From: Thalassotalea ponticola
GTDB lineage: Bacteria > Pseudomonadota > Gammaproteobacteria > Enterobacterales > Alteromonadaceae
Assembly: GCF_041379045.1 (NCBI RefSeq)
Contig: NZ_CP166871.1
Coordinates: forward strand, 434,001 to 498,000
DNA: 64,000 bases
Reading direction: 5' to 3'
Shown: positions 57,478 through 64,000 of the stretch, piece by piece
How the letters are laid out: every line of letters starts with the position of its first letter
Position numbering within the stretch: the stretch's first letter is position 1
Made by a program: the position numbers and the translations under genes
Notes under the pieces: generated by a model
The model's input: only the letters and a program-made list of their open reading frames with translations
Told to the model about the DNA's origin: nothing
Database searches by the model: none

Positions 57478-58638
57478 ATGTTCGAATTAATGGATGAGCA
57501 CAGCGAAGAAGCGGTGATCAAAGTCATCGGTGTAGGTGGCGGCGGCGGTAACGCCGTAGAACACATGGTTGTACAAACCATTGAAGGGGTTGAGTTCATA
57601 ACTGCGAATACCGATTCGCAAGCGTTGCGCAACTCATCAGCAACCGTAACCTTACAAATTGGTGCCGATGTCACTAAAGGTCTTGGTGCAGGTGCTAACC
57701 CAGAAATTGGTCGTCGCAGTGCCGAAGAAGACCGCGAAACCATTCGCCAAACGCTTCAAGGCGCGGATATGGTCTTTATTGCCGCCGGTATGGGTGGCGG
57801 TACAGGTACTGGTGCGGCACCAGTGGTTGCTGAAATCGCTAAAGAAATGGGTATCTTAACCGTCGCGGTAGTGACTAAGCCGTTCCCATTCGAAGGCAAA
57901 AAGCGTATGAATTACGCCGAGCAAGGCATTCAATTTTTGGCTGAGCACGTTGACTCATTGATCACTATTCCAAATGAGAAATTGCTAAAAGTTTTAGGTC
58001 CAGGTACCTCGCTACTCGACGCGTTTAAAGCGGCTAACAACGTTTTACTAGGCGCTGTACAGGGGATTGCCGAGCTGATCACTCGCCCAGGTCTAATCAA
58101 CGTTGACTTTGCTGACGTACGTACAGTTATGTCGGAAATGGGTACGGCAATGATGGGCTCTGGCTCTGCAGCTGGCGAAGACCGCGCAGAAGAAGCGGCT
58201 GAGTCGGCAATTTCAAGCCCGTTACTCGAAGATGTCGATCTTGCCGGTGCGCGCGGTATTTTGGTAAATATCACCGCAGGCTTAGATATCTCAATTGACG
58301 AATTTGAAACCGTTGGTAATGCAGTTCGCGCCTTTGCATCTGAAAGTGCAACCGTGGTTGTCGGTGCGGTTATTGATCCTGATATGACCGATGAATTGCG
58401 AGTTACGGTTGTCGCAACGGGTATTGGCCAGCAACAAAAGCCAGAGATTTCGATTGTGCCAGCTGTGCAAAAACCAGAGCCGGTAACCGTTAATGCGCCT
58501 TATACGCCAGAACCGGAACCTGCAGCGTCACCAGCGCCATCAGCATATGCTGAAGAGCGCCAAGAGAAGGCACCGTCGACGGCTCCTGATGCTGATTACT
58601 TGGACATTCCGGCGTTCTTGCGCAAACAAGCTGATTAA
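57478..58638 (+). CDS. ftsZ: Cell division protein FtsZ
   Basis: 386-residue tubulin-like GTPase forming the Z-ring (E. coli 383). GTP-binding signature [14 protein letters not shown] near residue 105, [16 protein letters not shown] at the N-terminus, T7 loop [15 protein letters not shown] with catalytic Asp. The variable linker is rich in P, A and E. The conserved C-terminal peptide [14 protein letters not shown] binds FtsA and ZipA. GGAG precedes the ATG. No terminator is visible before lpxC, but lpxC has its own promoter. Confidence 0.98.
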   Translation: MFELMDEHSEEAVIKVIGVGGGGGNAVEHMVVQTIEGVEFITANTDSQALRNSSATVTLQIGADVTKGLGAGANPEIGRRSAEEDRETIRQTLQGADMVFIAAGMGGGTGTGAAPVVAEIAKEMGILTVAVVTKPFPFEGKKRMNYAEQGIQFLAEHVDSLITIPNEKLLKVLGPGTSLLDAFKAANNVLLGAVQGIAELITRPGLINVDFADVRTVMSEMGTAMMGSGSAAGEDRAEEAAESAISSPLLEDVDLAGARGILVNITAGLDISIDEFETVGNAVRAFASESATVVVGAVIDPDMTDELRVTVVATGIGQQQKPEISIVPAVQKPEPVTVNAPYTPEPEPAASPAPSAYAEERQEKAPSTAPDADYLDIPAFLRKQAD

Positions 58639-58770
58639 TTGCTGTAAAGTATTGGCGTGAACACACATACCAGTGTGGTCGACGAGCAATGCTAACAGCG
58701 GTCAGCTAGGGTAATAAGGAAGGCAATGACACATTGCTTTTAGGGCGTTTATTTACCTTACATAACAGGG

Positions 58771-58788
58771 TGTTAATAGATATTAACA
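58771..58788. repeat. Inverted repeat between ftsZ and lpxC
   Basis: TGTTAATAGATATTAACA: two eight-base arms around GA, 48 bases before the lpxC -35. It could be an operator; its AT-rich nature makes chance occurrence possible. Confidence 0.5.
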
Positions 58789-58835
58789 AAGCTGTAATCG
58801 AATGTAAGCAAAGATCACGCCAAACTGTAATAACT

Positions 58836-58864
58836 TTGACTGGAAACGATAATTTTGCTAACAT
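58836..58864 (+). promoter_or_regulatory. Probable lpxC promoter
   Basis: TTGACT (58836-58841), exactly 17 bases, TAACAT (58859-58864). About 54 bases before the lpxC start. The best sigma-70-like promoter in the window. Confidence 0.75.
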
Positions 58865-58917
58865 TGAGCCCGCTTTTTACAGGTAAAAGCTCGGTGTAAC
58901 TGATTTTAAGGCGAAAT

Positions 58918-59829
58918 ATGATCAAGCAACGTACACTCAAACAAGCGATTGACGCAGTGGGCGTAGGCCTACACAAAGGTGAAAAAGTGCAGCTAACTCT
59001 CCGTCCTGCACCTGTTAACACCGGAATTATTTTCCGTCGTGTTGATCTGTCACCTGCCGTTGATATCCCAGCAACCCCTCAAGCGGTTGGTGAGACGACG
59101 TTGTGTACCTGTCTGGTAAATGAGCAAGGTGTTCAAGTATCCACCGTGGAACACTTACTTGCCGCACTTGCTGGTCTGGGTATTGATAATCTAATCGTTG
59201 AAATCGATTCGCCAGAAATCCCGATTATGGACGGTAGCTCGTTACCGTTCGTCTATTTGATACAATCGGTTGGCATTGAAGAGCAAAATGCAGCGAAAAA
59301 GTTTTTACGAATTACCAAGCCGATCCGCGTTGAAGAAGGTGATAAATGGGCAGAATTGCGTCCTTATGAAGGTTTTCGCGTCAATTTCGCCATTGATTTT
59401 GAACACCCAGTTATCGCCAATACCGCACAGCAAATGCGCTTAGACTTGTCTAGTACTGCCTTTGTGAAAGAAATCAGCCGCGCCCGTACGTTTGGTTTTA
59501 TGAAAGACATTGAGTACTTGCGCTCGCACAACTTAGCCTTGGGTGGCAGTTTAGAAAATGCCATTGTATTGGATGAGTTCAAGATGCTAAACAGCGATGA
59601 TTTGCGTTATGACGATGAATTCGTCAAGCACAAGATCCTCGATGCTATCGGTGATTTATACATGGCCAGCACCAGCATTTTAGGCGAGCTTAATGCCTAC
59701 AAGTCGGGACACGGTTTAAACAACTTGTTGTTGCGTGAAGTCTTTAAACAACAAGATTGCTGGGAATGGGTAACGTTTGAACAACAAACGACGTCACCGA
59801 TTGCCTATCAAGACGCAGTATTTGCCTAA
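58918..59829 (+). CDS. lpxC: UDP-3-O-acyl-N-acetylglucosamine deacetylase LpxC
   Basis: 303-residue zinc deacetylase (E. coli 305), the first committed step of lipid A synthesis. Zinc and catalytic residues: [13 protein letters not shown] (His near 79), [12 protein letters not shown] (His and Asp near 238 and 242) and [11 protein letters not shown] (catalytic His near 265). [11 protein letters not shown] and [17 protein letters not shown] at the N-terminus are typical. LpxC level is set by FtsH proteolysis in E. coli, recognising the C-terminal tail; here the tail ends [12 protein letters not shown], so the same control is plausible but unproven. A terminator follows. Confidence 0.97.
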   Translation: MIKQRTLKQAIDAVGVGLHKGEKVQLTLRPAPVNTGIIFRRVDLSPAVDIPATPQAVGETTLCTCLVNEQGVQVSTVEHLLAALAGLGIDNLIVEIDSPEIPIMDGSSLPFVYLIQSVGIEEQNAAKKFLRITKPIRVEEGDKWAELRPYEGFRVNFAIDFEHPVIANTAQQMRLDLSSTAFVKEISRARTFGFMKDIEYLRSHNLALGGSLENAIVLDEFKMLNSDDLRYDDEFVKHKILDAIGDLYMASTSILGELNAYKSGHGLNNLLLREVFKQQDCWEWVTFEQQTTSPIAYQDAVFA

Positions 59830-59853
59830 CGGCGAACAGCAGATAAGATTTTG

Positions 59854-59880
59854 AAAACGGAGCGCTTAGCTCCGTTTTTT
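59854..59880 (+). terminator. Intrinsic terminator after lpxC
   Basis: AAAACGGAGC, loop GCTTA, GCTCCGTTTTTTTT: ten-pair stem with a long T-run. Confidence 0.94.
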
Positions 59881-60013
59881 TTCGCGGTTTTTGTTATCAG
59901 TGGTCTGTTATCGCAGCGCGCAGGTAAGAGATGAGGTAAGGGCTGATTGGTGGTACGCTAGTCGCTAACTAAAAAGTGCGCTAAAAGTTGTTTGTTGGTA
60001 AATTTTTACTAAG

Positions 60014-60490
60014 CTAAGTATTTGAATTATCGTCCTTTACGTGCGAAGCAAGTTTTAATAGTTTTTGTTTTAATCCCTCGGGTGCACCTTCAGCCACTTT
60101 GCGCAATTGCTCGGCGCTATTCGCGGACATGTGCTTGGTCGGTTTACTAGGTGCTGGTGCAGCTTGCTGTTTTTTTAAACCAAACGGATTAACCTTAATT
60201 TCTATGCGATTAAATACACCTTGGGTTTGCAAAGACAGTTGCGTTGCTATATTGTTACGTTCAAATTGTAACCTTTGCCCCCAGACCGATGATTTTGCTT
60301 CAATAACAACGAGATTGTCGCGACAGTTGGCAATTTGCCAAGCGTTATCGGGAAGGTCGGGACACACTTGGCTAACGATGTTGGCCAATATCTGTAACGA
60401 TTGAGCCTTTACTGACAAATTCGCCATATTACTGCTGGCATTTTGCAGTAAAGTTTGTAAGTCTTGCGGTGGTTTAACAATTCGTTTCAT
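60014..60490 (-). CDS. dciA: DUF721 protein DciA, replicative helicase operator
   Basis: 158 residues. The DUF721 domain spans about 10-110: QTLLQNASSNMANLSVKAQ, then VCPDLPDNAWQIANCRDNLVVIEAKSSVWGQRLQFER (read as DNLVVIEAKSSVWGQRLQFE), and FNRIEIKVNPFG, the KH-like fold with the conserved W..RL.F pattern. The C-terminal tail is K-rich and probably disordered. DciA loads or assists the replicative helicase DnaB in bacteria that lack DnaC, and is found near lpxC and secA in gammaproteobacteria. Convergent with lpxC and divergent from the M23 gene, with 65 bases between start codons. Confidence 0.88.
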   Translation of the reverse strand: MKRIVKPPQDLQTLLQNASSNMANLSVKAQSLQILANIVSQVCPDLPDNAWQIANCRDNLVVIEAKSSVWGQRLQFERNNIATQLSLQTQGVFNRIEIKVNPFGLKKQQAAPAPSKPTKHMSANSAEQLRKVAEGAPEGLKQKLLKLASHVKDDNSNT

Positions 60491-60555
60491 CGGTTATTGT
60501 GCCATGAGTGTTTTGTGATAAAGTGGCAAACAGTGCATTTAAACAATGTGAGTAT

Positions 60556-61458
60556 ATGAGTTTAACATTAATATATCGCGGACAAAATGTCCGATTTTCA
60601 ATGAAACTAAGTAAACCTAGGTGGTTAGCTGCCGTTGGTGGTTTTGCCGTGGTTTCAGGTTTGCTCATACACAGCTTTTTATCGCCCAACGAAGTGCCGG
60701 AACACTTGCGCAATATGCAAAATGTGGCGCAGTCACCTGAGTTGAACAACGACACAGAGAGCCAACAAGTGTTAGCGCTAACGGTAAAAATTGCCGAATT
60801 GCAATCACACTTGGCGCGGCTTAACGCACTGGGTGAGCGCTTAGCCGAAGAAGCCGATATTCCGGCAGAAGAGTTTAATATGGCTAACAGTCCTTCATCT
60901 GGCGGACCATTGCAAGTCGGGATGTTAGATAGCGAATTTAGCTTGAGCGATTTACAACAGCAAGTGAGTGCGTTAACAACACACCTCGATCAAAAAGAAA
61001 ATCAACTAAAGCTACTTGAATCACTGACCTTAGGTCACCATATACAAACGACGAGCTATTTATCTGGGCGACCCATTGGTAAAGGTTGGTTGTCATCGTA
61101 TTACGGTGTGCGCAAGGACCCATTTACCGGTAAACCGGCAATGCATAAAGGTGTCGACTTCGCGGGTAAGGAAAACGCCGAAGTATTTGCCACCGGCAGT
61201 GGCGTGGTGAGTTTTGCGGGTGAAAAGTATGGCTATGGTTTAATGGTTGAAATTGATCACGGTAACAGTTATAAAACCCGCTACGCACATAATAAGGAAA
61301 ATTTAGTGGCACTTGGTGATGTAGTAAACAAAGGTCAAGCCATTGCTAAGATGGGTTCAACCGGACGTTCAACTGGACCTCATGTTCATTATGAAATCCT
61401 GCGTAACGACAAGCAAATCAATCCTGCAAAATATGTTTATCGCAAGCCAAAGACTTAA
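60556..61458 (+). CDS. M23-family metallopeptidase (LytM domain), membrane-anchored
   Basis: About 300 residues. One membrane helix near the N-terminus (WLAAVGGFAVVSGLLIHSFL), a coiled-coil region (about 60-155; LALTVKIAELQSHLARLNAL and LQQQVSALTTHLDQKENQLK), and a C-terminal LytM domain with the zinc motif HKGVDFAGKENAEVFATGSG (H...D) and HVHYEIL (HxH). Both zinc motifs are intact, so it may be an active endopeptidase or, like EnvC/NlpD, an amidase activator if its site is closed. I start at ATG 60556; the frame is open to 60508, but the family usually opens MSLTLIYRGQN. It occupies the place where E. coli has secM. Confidence 0.85.
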   Translation: MSLTLIYRGQNVRFSMKLSKPRWLAAVGGFAVVSGLLIHSFLSPNEVPEHLRNMQNVAQSPELNNDTESQQVLALTVKIAELQSHLARLNALGERLAEEADIPAEEFNMANSPSSGGPLQVGMLDSEFSLSDLQQQVSALTTHLDQKENQLKLLESLTLGHHIQTTSYLSGRPIGKGWLSSYYGVRKDPFTGKPAMHKGVDFAGKENAEVFATGSGVVSFAGEKYGYGLMVEIDHGNSYKTRYAHNKENLVALGDVVNKGQAIAKMGSTGRSTGPHVHYEILRNDKQINPAKYVYRKPKT

Positions 61459-61547
61459 GATAAACCCAATCAACTCAATAACAACGCATAACGCACACTA
61501 AAATACTGGTAGTTGCCAACGTATATTTCAATAATTGGTTTAATAAG

Positions 61548-64000
61548 ATGTTTGTAAAATTAATGACGAAGCTGTTCGGTAGTCGCAATGACCGCCTACT
61601 GAAACAATTAAATAAAGAAGTAAAAAAAATTAACGACCTAGAGCCAAGCATGCAAGCGCTAAGCGATGACGAGCTCAAGGCCAAAACAGCTGAGTTCAAA
61701 GAACGCATAGCCAACGGTGCGAGCCTTGACGATGTGTTAGTTGACGCATTTGCCGTAGTGCGCGAAGCCAGTGTACGGGTATTTGGCATGCGTCACTTTG
61801 ACGTGCAAATGATCGGTGGCATGGTATTGCACCAAGGCAAGATTTCAGAGATGCGTACCGGTGAAGGTAAAACCCTAACCGCCACCTTGCCGTCATACTT
61901 AAATGCGTTATCAGGCAATGGCGTACACGTTATTACCGTGAATGATTACCTTGCTAAGCGCGATGCCGATTGGTCACGCCCGTTGTTTGAATTTTTAGGT
62001 CTAAGCGTTGGTTGTAATATTCCGGGTCTGTCACAAGACGACAAAAAAGCAGCGTATGAGGCGGATATCACCTACGGTACCAACAATGAATTTGGCTTTG
62101 ATTATCTACGCGATAACATGGCGTTTTCACCAGAACAACGAGTACAGCGCACCTTAAACTTCGCCGTTATCGATGAGGTTGACTCGATCTTAATCGATGA
62201 AGCGCGTACTCCGTTGATTATCTCAGGTGCTGCCGAAAACAGTTCAGAAATGTACCGCGTGGTCGATCAAATTGTACCACTGCTTGAGCTACAAGATCGC
62301 GAAGACGAAGAGGGCGTTGAAAGCACCGGTGATTTCACCGTCGATGAAAAATCAAAACAAGTTTACCTAACTGAGCGCGGCCAAGTGAGAGTTGAGGAAA
62401 TCTTAATTGAGCGCGGTATGCTAAACGAAGGTGATTCGCTTTACGGCGCAACCAATATCGCCTTACTGCACCACGTTATGGCAGCGCTTCGCGCGCACAA
62501 ATTGTTTGTTAAAGACGTTGATTACATCGTTAAAGACGGTGAAGTGGTTATCGTTGATGAGCACACCGGTCGTACCATGGAAGGCCGCCGTTGGTCTGAA
62601 GGTTTGCACCAAGCGGTGGAAGCCAAAGAAGGTGTAGACATTCAAAACGAAAACCAAACGTTAGCGTCAATTACCTTCCAAAACTACTTCCGTTTGTACA
62701 ACAAACTATCGGGGATGACTGGTACGGCGGATACCGAAGCGTTTGAGTTTAACCACATTTACGGTTTGGAAACGGTTATCATTCCAACCAACCGTCCAAT
62801 GATCCGCAACGACATGTCGGATTTAGTTTACCTGACCCAACAAGAAAAGTTTGAAGCAATCCTCGCCGACATCAAAGACTGTGTTGAGCGGGGCCAACCA
62901 GTGCTTGTTGGTACTATCAGTATCGAAACATCTGAGTTTTTATCGCAATTACTGCGCAAAGAAAAAATCAAACACAAAGTACTGAATGCGAAATTCCACG
63001 CTGAAGAAGCTGAAATTGTGGCCAATGCCGGTAAGATTGGCGCAGTGACCATTGCTACCAATATGGCAGGCCGTGGTACCGATATCGTGTTGGGCGGCAA
63101 TTTAGCGACCGAACTGGCTAAATTAGACAACCCATCGCAACAACAAATCGACAGTGTAACGTCACAATGGCAAGCCGAGCATGAAAAAGTACTTGAGCTA
63201 GGCGGCTTACACATTATTGCTACTGAACGCCATGAGTCGCGTCGTATTGACAATCAGCTACGCGGTCGAAGTGGTCGTCAAGGTGACCCTGGTTCAACCC
63301 GCTTTTACCTGTCAATGGAAGATGCGTTAATGCGAATTTTCGCCTCAGAGCGCATAGCAAACATGATGCGCAAGTTGGGGATGGAACACGGTGAAGCCAT
63401 TGAGCATCCATGGGTAACCAAGTCAATAGAAAACGCGCAACGCAAAGTTGAAGGTCGCAACTTCGATATTCGCAAGCAGTTGCTTGAATACGATGATGTT
63501 GCCAACGACCAACGCAAGGTTATTTACGATCAACGCAACGAGCTACTCGATGACGGCGATATTGCTGAAACCATTGAAGCCATTCGCTTAGATGTGATCA
63601 ATGGCATTATTGATGGTCATATTCCACCGCAATCACTTGAAGAGATGTGGGATATTCAAGGCCTTGAAGAGCAGCTTAAAGGCGACTTAGCGCTTGATTT
63701 ACCAATTGCCAAGTGGTTAGAAGAAGATGACAAGCTACACGAAGAGTCATTGCGCGATAAGATCATTAACGCTGCTAATGACGCTTACAAAGCGAAAGAA
63801 GAGCAAATTGGTGCCGATGTATTGCGCCACTTTGAAAAGGCGGTCATGCTGCAAACACTTGATAACCTTTGGAAAGAGCACTTAGCTGCGATGGATCACT
63901 TGCGTCAAGGTATCCACTTGCGTGGCTATGCACAAAAGAATCCAAAGCAAGAGTACAAGAAAGAGTCTTTCGCGCTGTTTTCTAGTATGTTAGATAACTT
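61548..64000 (+). CDS. secA: Protein translocase ATPase SecA (3' end beyond window)
   Basis: Motor of the Sec export system. 817 codons are present; the gene continues past the right edge (E. coli 901). Begins [20 protein letters not shown]. Nucleotide-binding domain 1 has [17 protein letters not shown] (Walker A) and [18 protein letters not shown] (Walker B); the preprotein cross-linking domain follows; NBD2 includes [18 protein letters not shown] and [20 protein letters not shown]. The helical scaffold with [20 protein letters not shown] begins near 620, and the two-helix finger region [20 protein letters not shown] is complete. The C-terminal zinc-binding tail is not visible. No secM lies upstream. 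Confidence 0.97.
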   Translation, partial: MFVKLMTKLFGSRNDRLLKQLNKEVKKINDLEPSMQALSDDELKAKTAEFKERIANGASLDDVLVDAFAVVREASVRVFGMRHFDVQMIGGMVLHQGKISEMRTGEGKTLTATLPSYLNALSGNGVHVITVNDYLAKRDADWSRPLFEFLGLSVGCNIPGLSQDDKKAAYEADITYGTNNEFGFDYLRDNMAFSPEQRVQRTLNFAVIDEVDSILIDEARTPLIISGAAENSSEMYRVVDQIVPLLELQDREDEEGVESTGDFTVDEKSKQVYLTERGQVRVEEILIERGMLNEGDSLYGATNIALLHHVMAALRAHKLFVKDVDYIVKDGEVVIVDEHTGRTMEGRRWSEGLHQAVEAKEGVDIQNENQTLASITFQNYFRLYNKLSGMTGTADTEAFEFNHIYGLETVIIPTNRPMIRNDMSDLVYLTQQEKFEAILADIKDCVERGQPVLVGTISIETSEFLSQLLRKEKIKHKVLNAKFHAEEAEIVANAGKIGAVTIATNMAGRGTDIVLGGNLATELAKLDNPSQQQIDSVTSQWQAEHEKVLELGGLHIIATERHESRRIDNQLRGRSGRQGDPGSTRFYLSMEDALMRIFASERIANMMRKLGMEHGEAIEHPWVTKSIENAQRKVEGRNFDIRKQLLEYDDVANDQRKVIYDQRNELLDDGDIAETIEAIRLDVINGIIDGHIPPQSLEEMWDIQGLEEQLKGDLALDLPIAKWLEEDDKLHEESLRDKIINAANDAYKAKEEQIGADVLRHFEKAVMLQTLDNLWKEHLAAMDHLRQGIHLRGYAQKNPKQEYKKESFALFSSMLDN

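Overview
The window is chromosomal core DNA of a gammaproteobacterium, most likely a marine member of the Alteromonadales (Colwelliaceae or a close relative). This rests on gene order and protein character: the mla/kds block, rplM-rpsI-petABC-sspAB, the rsmI/lpoA-yraN-diaA-dolP block, and a complete dcw cluster ending in lpxC, then dciA, an M23 peptidase gene and secA. Genus cannot be fixed from the sequence alone. Almost everything is housekeeping. I see no prophage, insertion sequence, CRISPR array, tRNA or rRNA, and no clear undescribed multi-gene system.

Layout. (1) 1-9530: envelope block. kdsC (cut by the window edge), kdsD and the yrbG-type antiporter run leftward; mlaFEDCB-ibaG-murA runs rightward. 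Between them sit two tandem Tsx/OmpK-like outer-membrane channel genes. (2) 9576-14153: periplasmic proteases DegS and DegQ, and division proteins ZapG and ZapE. (3) 14475-19740: ribosomal proteins L13 and S9, the cytochrome bc1 complex, and SspA/SspB. (4) 19986-24590: outer-membrane and peptidoglycan maintenance genes dolP, diaA, yraN and lpoA, with rsmI divergent. (5) 24601-32196: accessory stretch with a small DUF3081-like gene, a DASH cryptochrome, RNase P RNA with a duplicated 3' end, a hemerythrin-like protein, glutamate dehydrogenase, a GntP-type permease, a DUF481 outer-membrane protein and an EVE-domain protein. (6) 32210-41096, leftward: a 1694-residue hybrid sensor kinase, then pgi and tkt. 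(7) 41643-59880: the dcw cluster mraZ-rsmH-ftsL-ftsI-murE-murF-mraY-murD-ftsW-murG-murC-ddl-ftsQ-ftsA-ftsZ, then lpxC. (8) 60014-64000: dciA (leftward), an M23 peptidase gene, and secA running off the right edge.

Functionally the window covers the building and policing of the cell envelope. It holds the cytoplasmic peptidoglycan pathway from MurA and MurC-F to MraY and MurG, the septal machine (FtsL, I, W, Q, A, Z), LPS precursor steps (KdsD, KdsC, LpxC), retrograde phospholipid transport (Mla), the envelope-stress protease DegS and chaperone-protease DegQ, the PBP1A activator LpoA, and SecA.

The points most worth a second look are in untranslated DNA: a 133-bp near-identical duplication of the 3' part of rnpB with its terminator; a perfect 15-bp hairpin directly before the ribosome binding site of the first Tsx-like gene; a perfect 20-bp palindrome and an MraZ-box-like triple repeat upstream of mraZ; and a possible 56-codon gene sharing a bidirectional terminator with the second Tsx-like gene.
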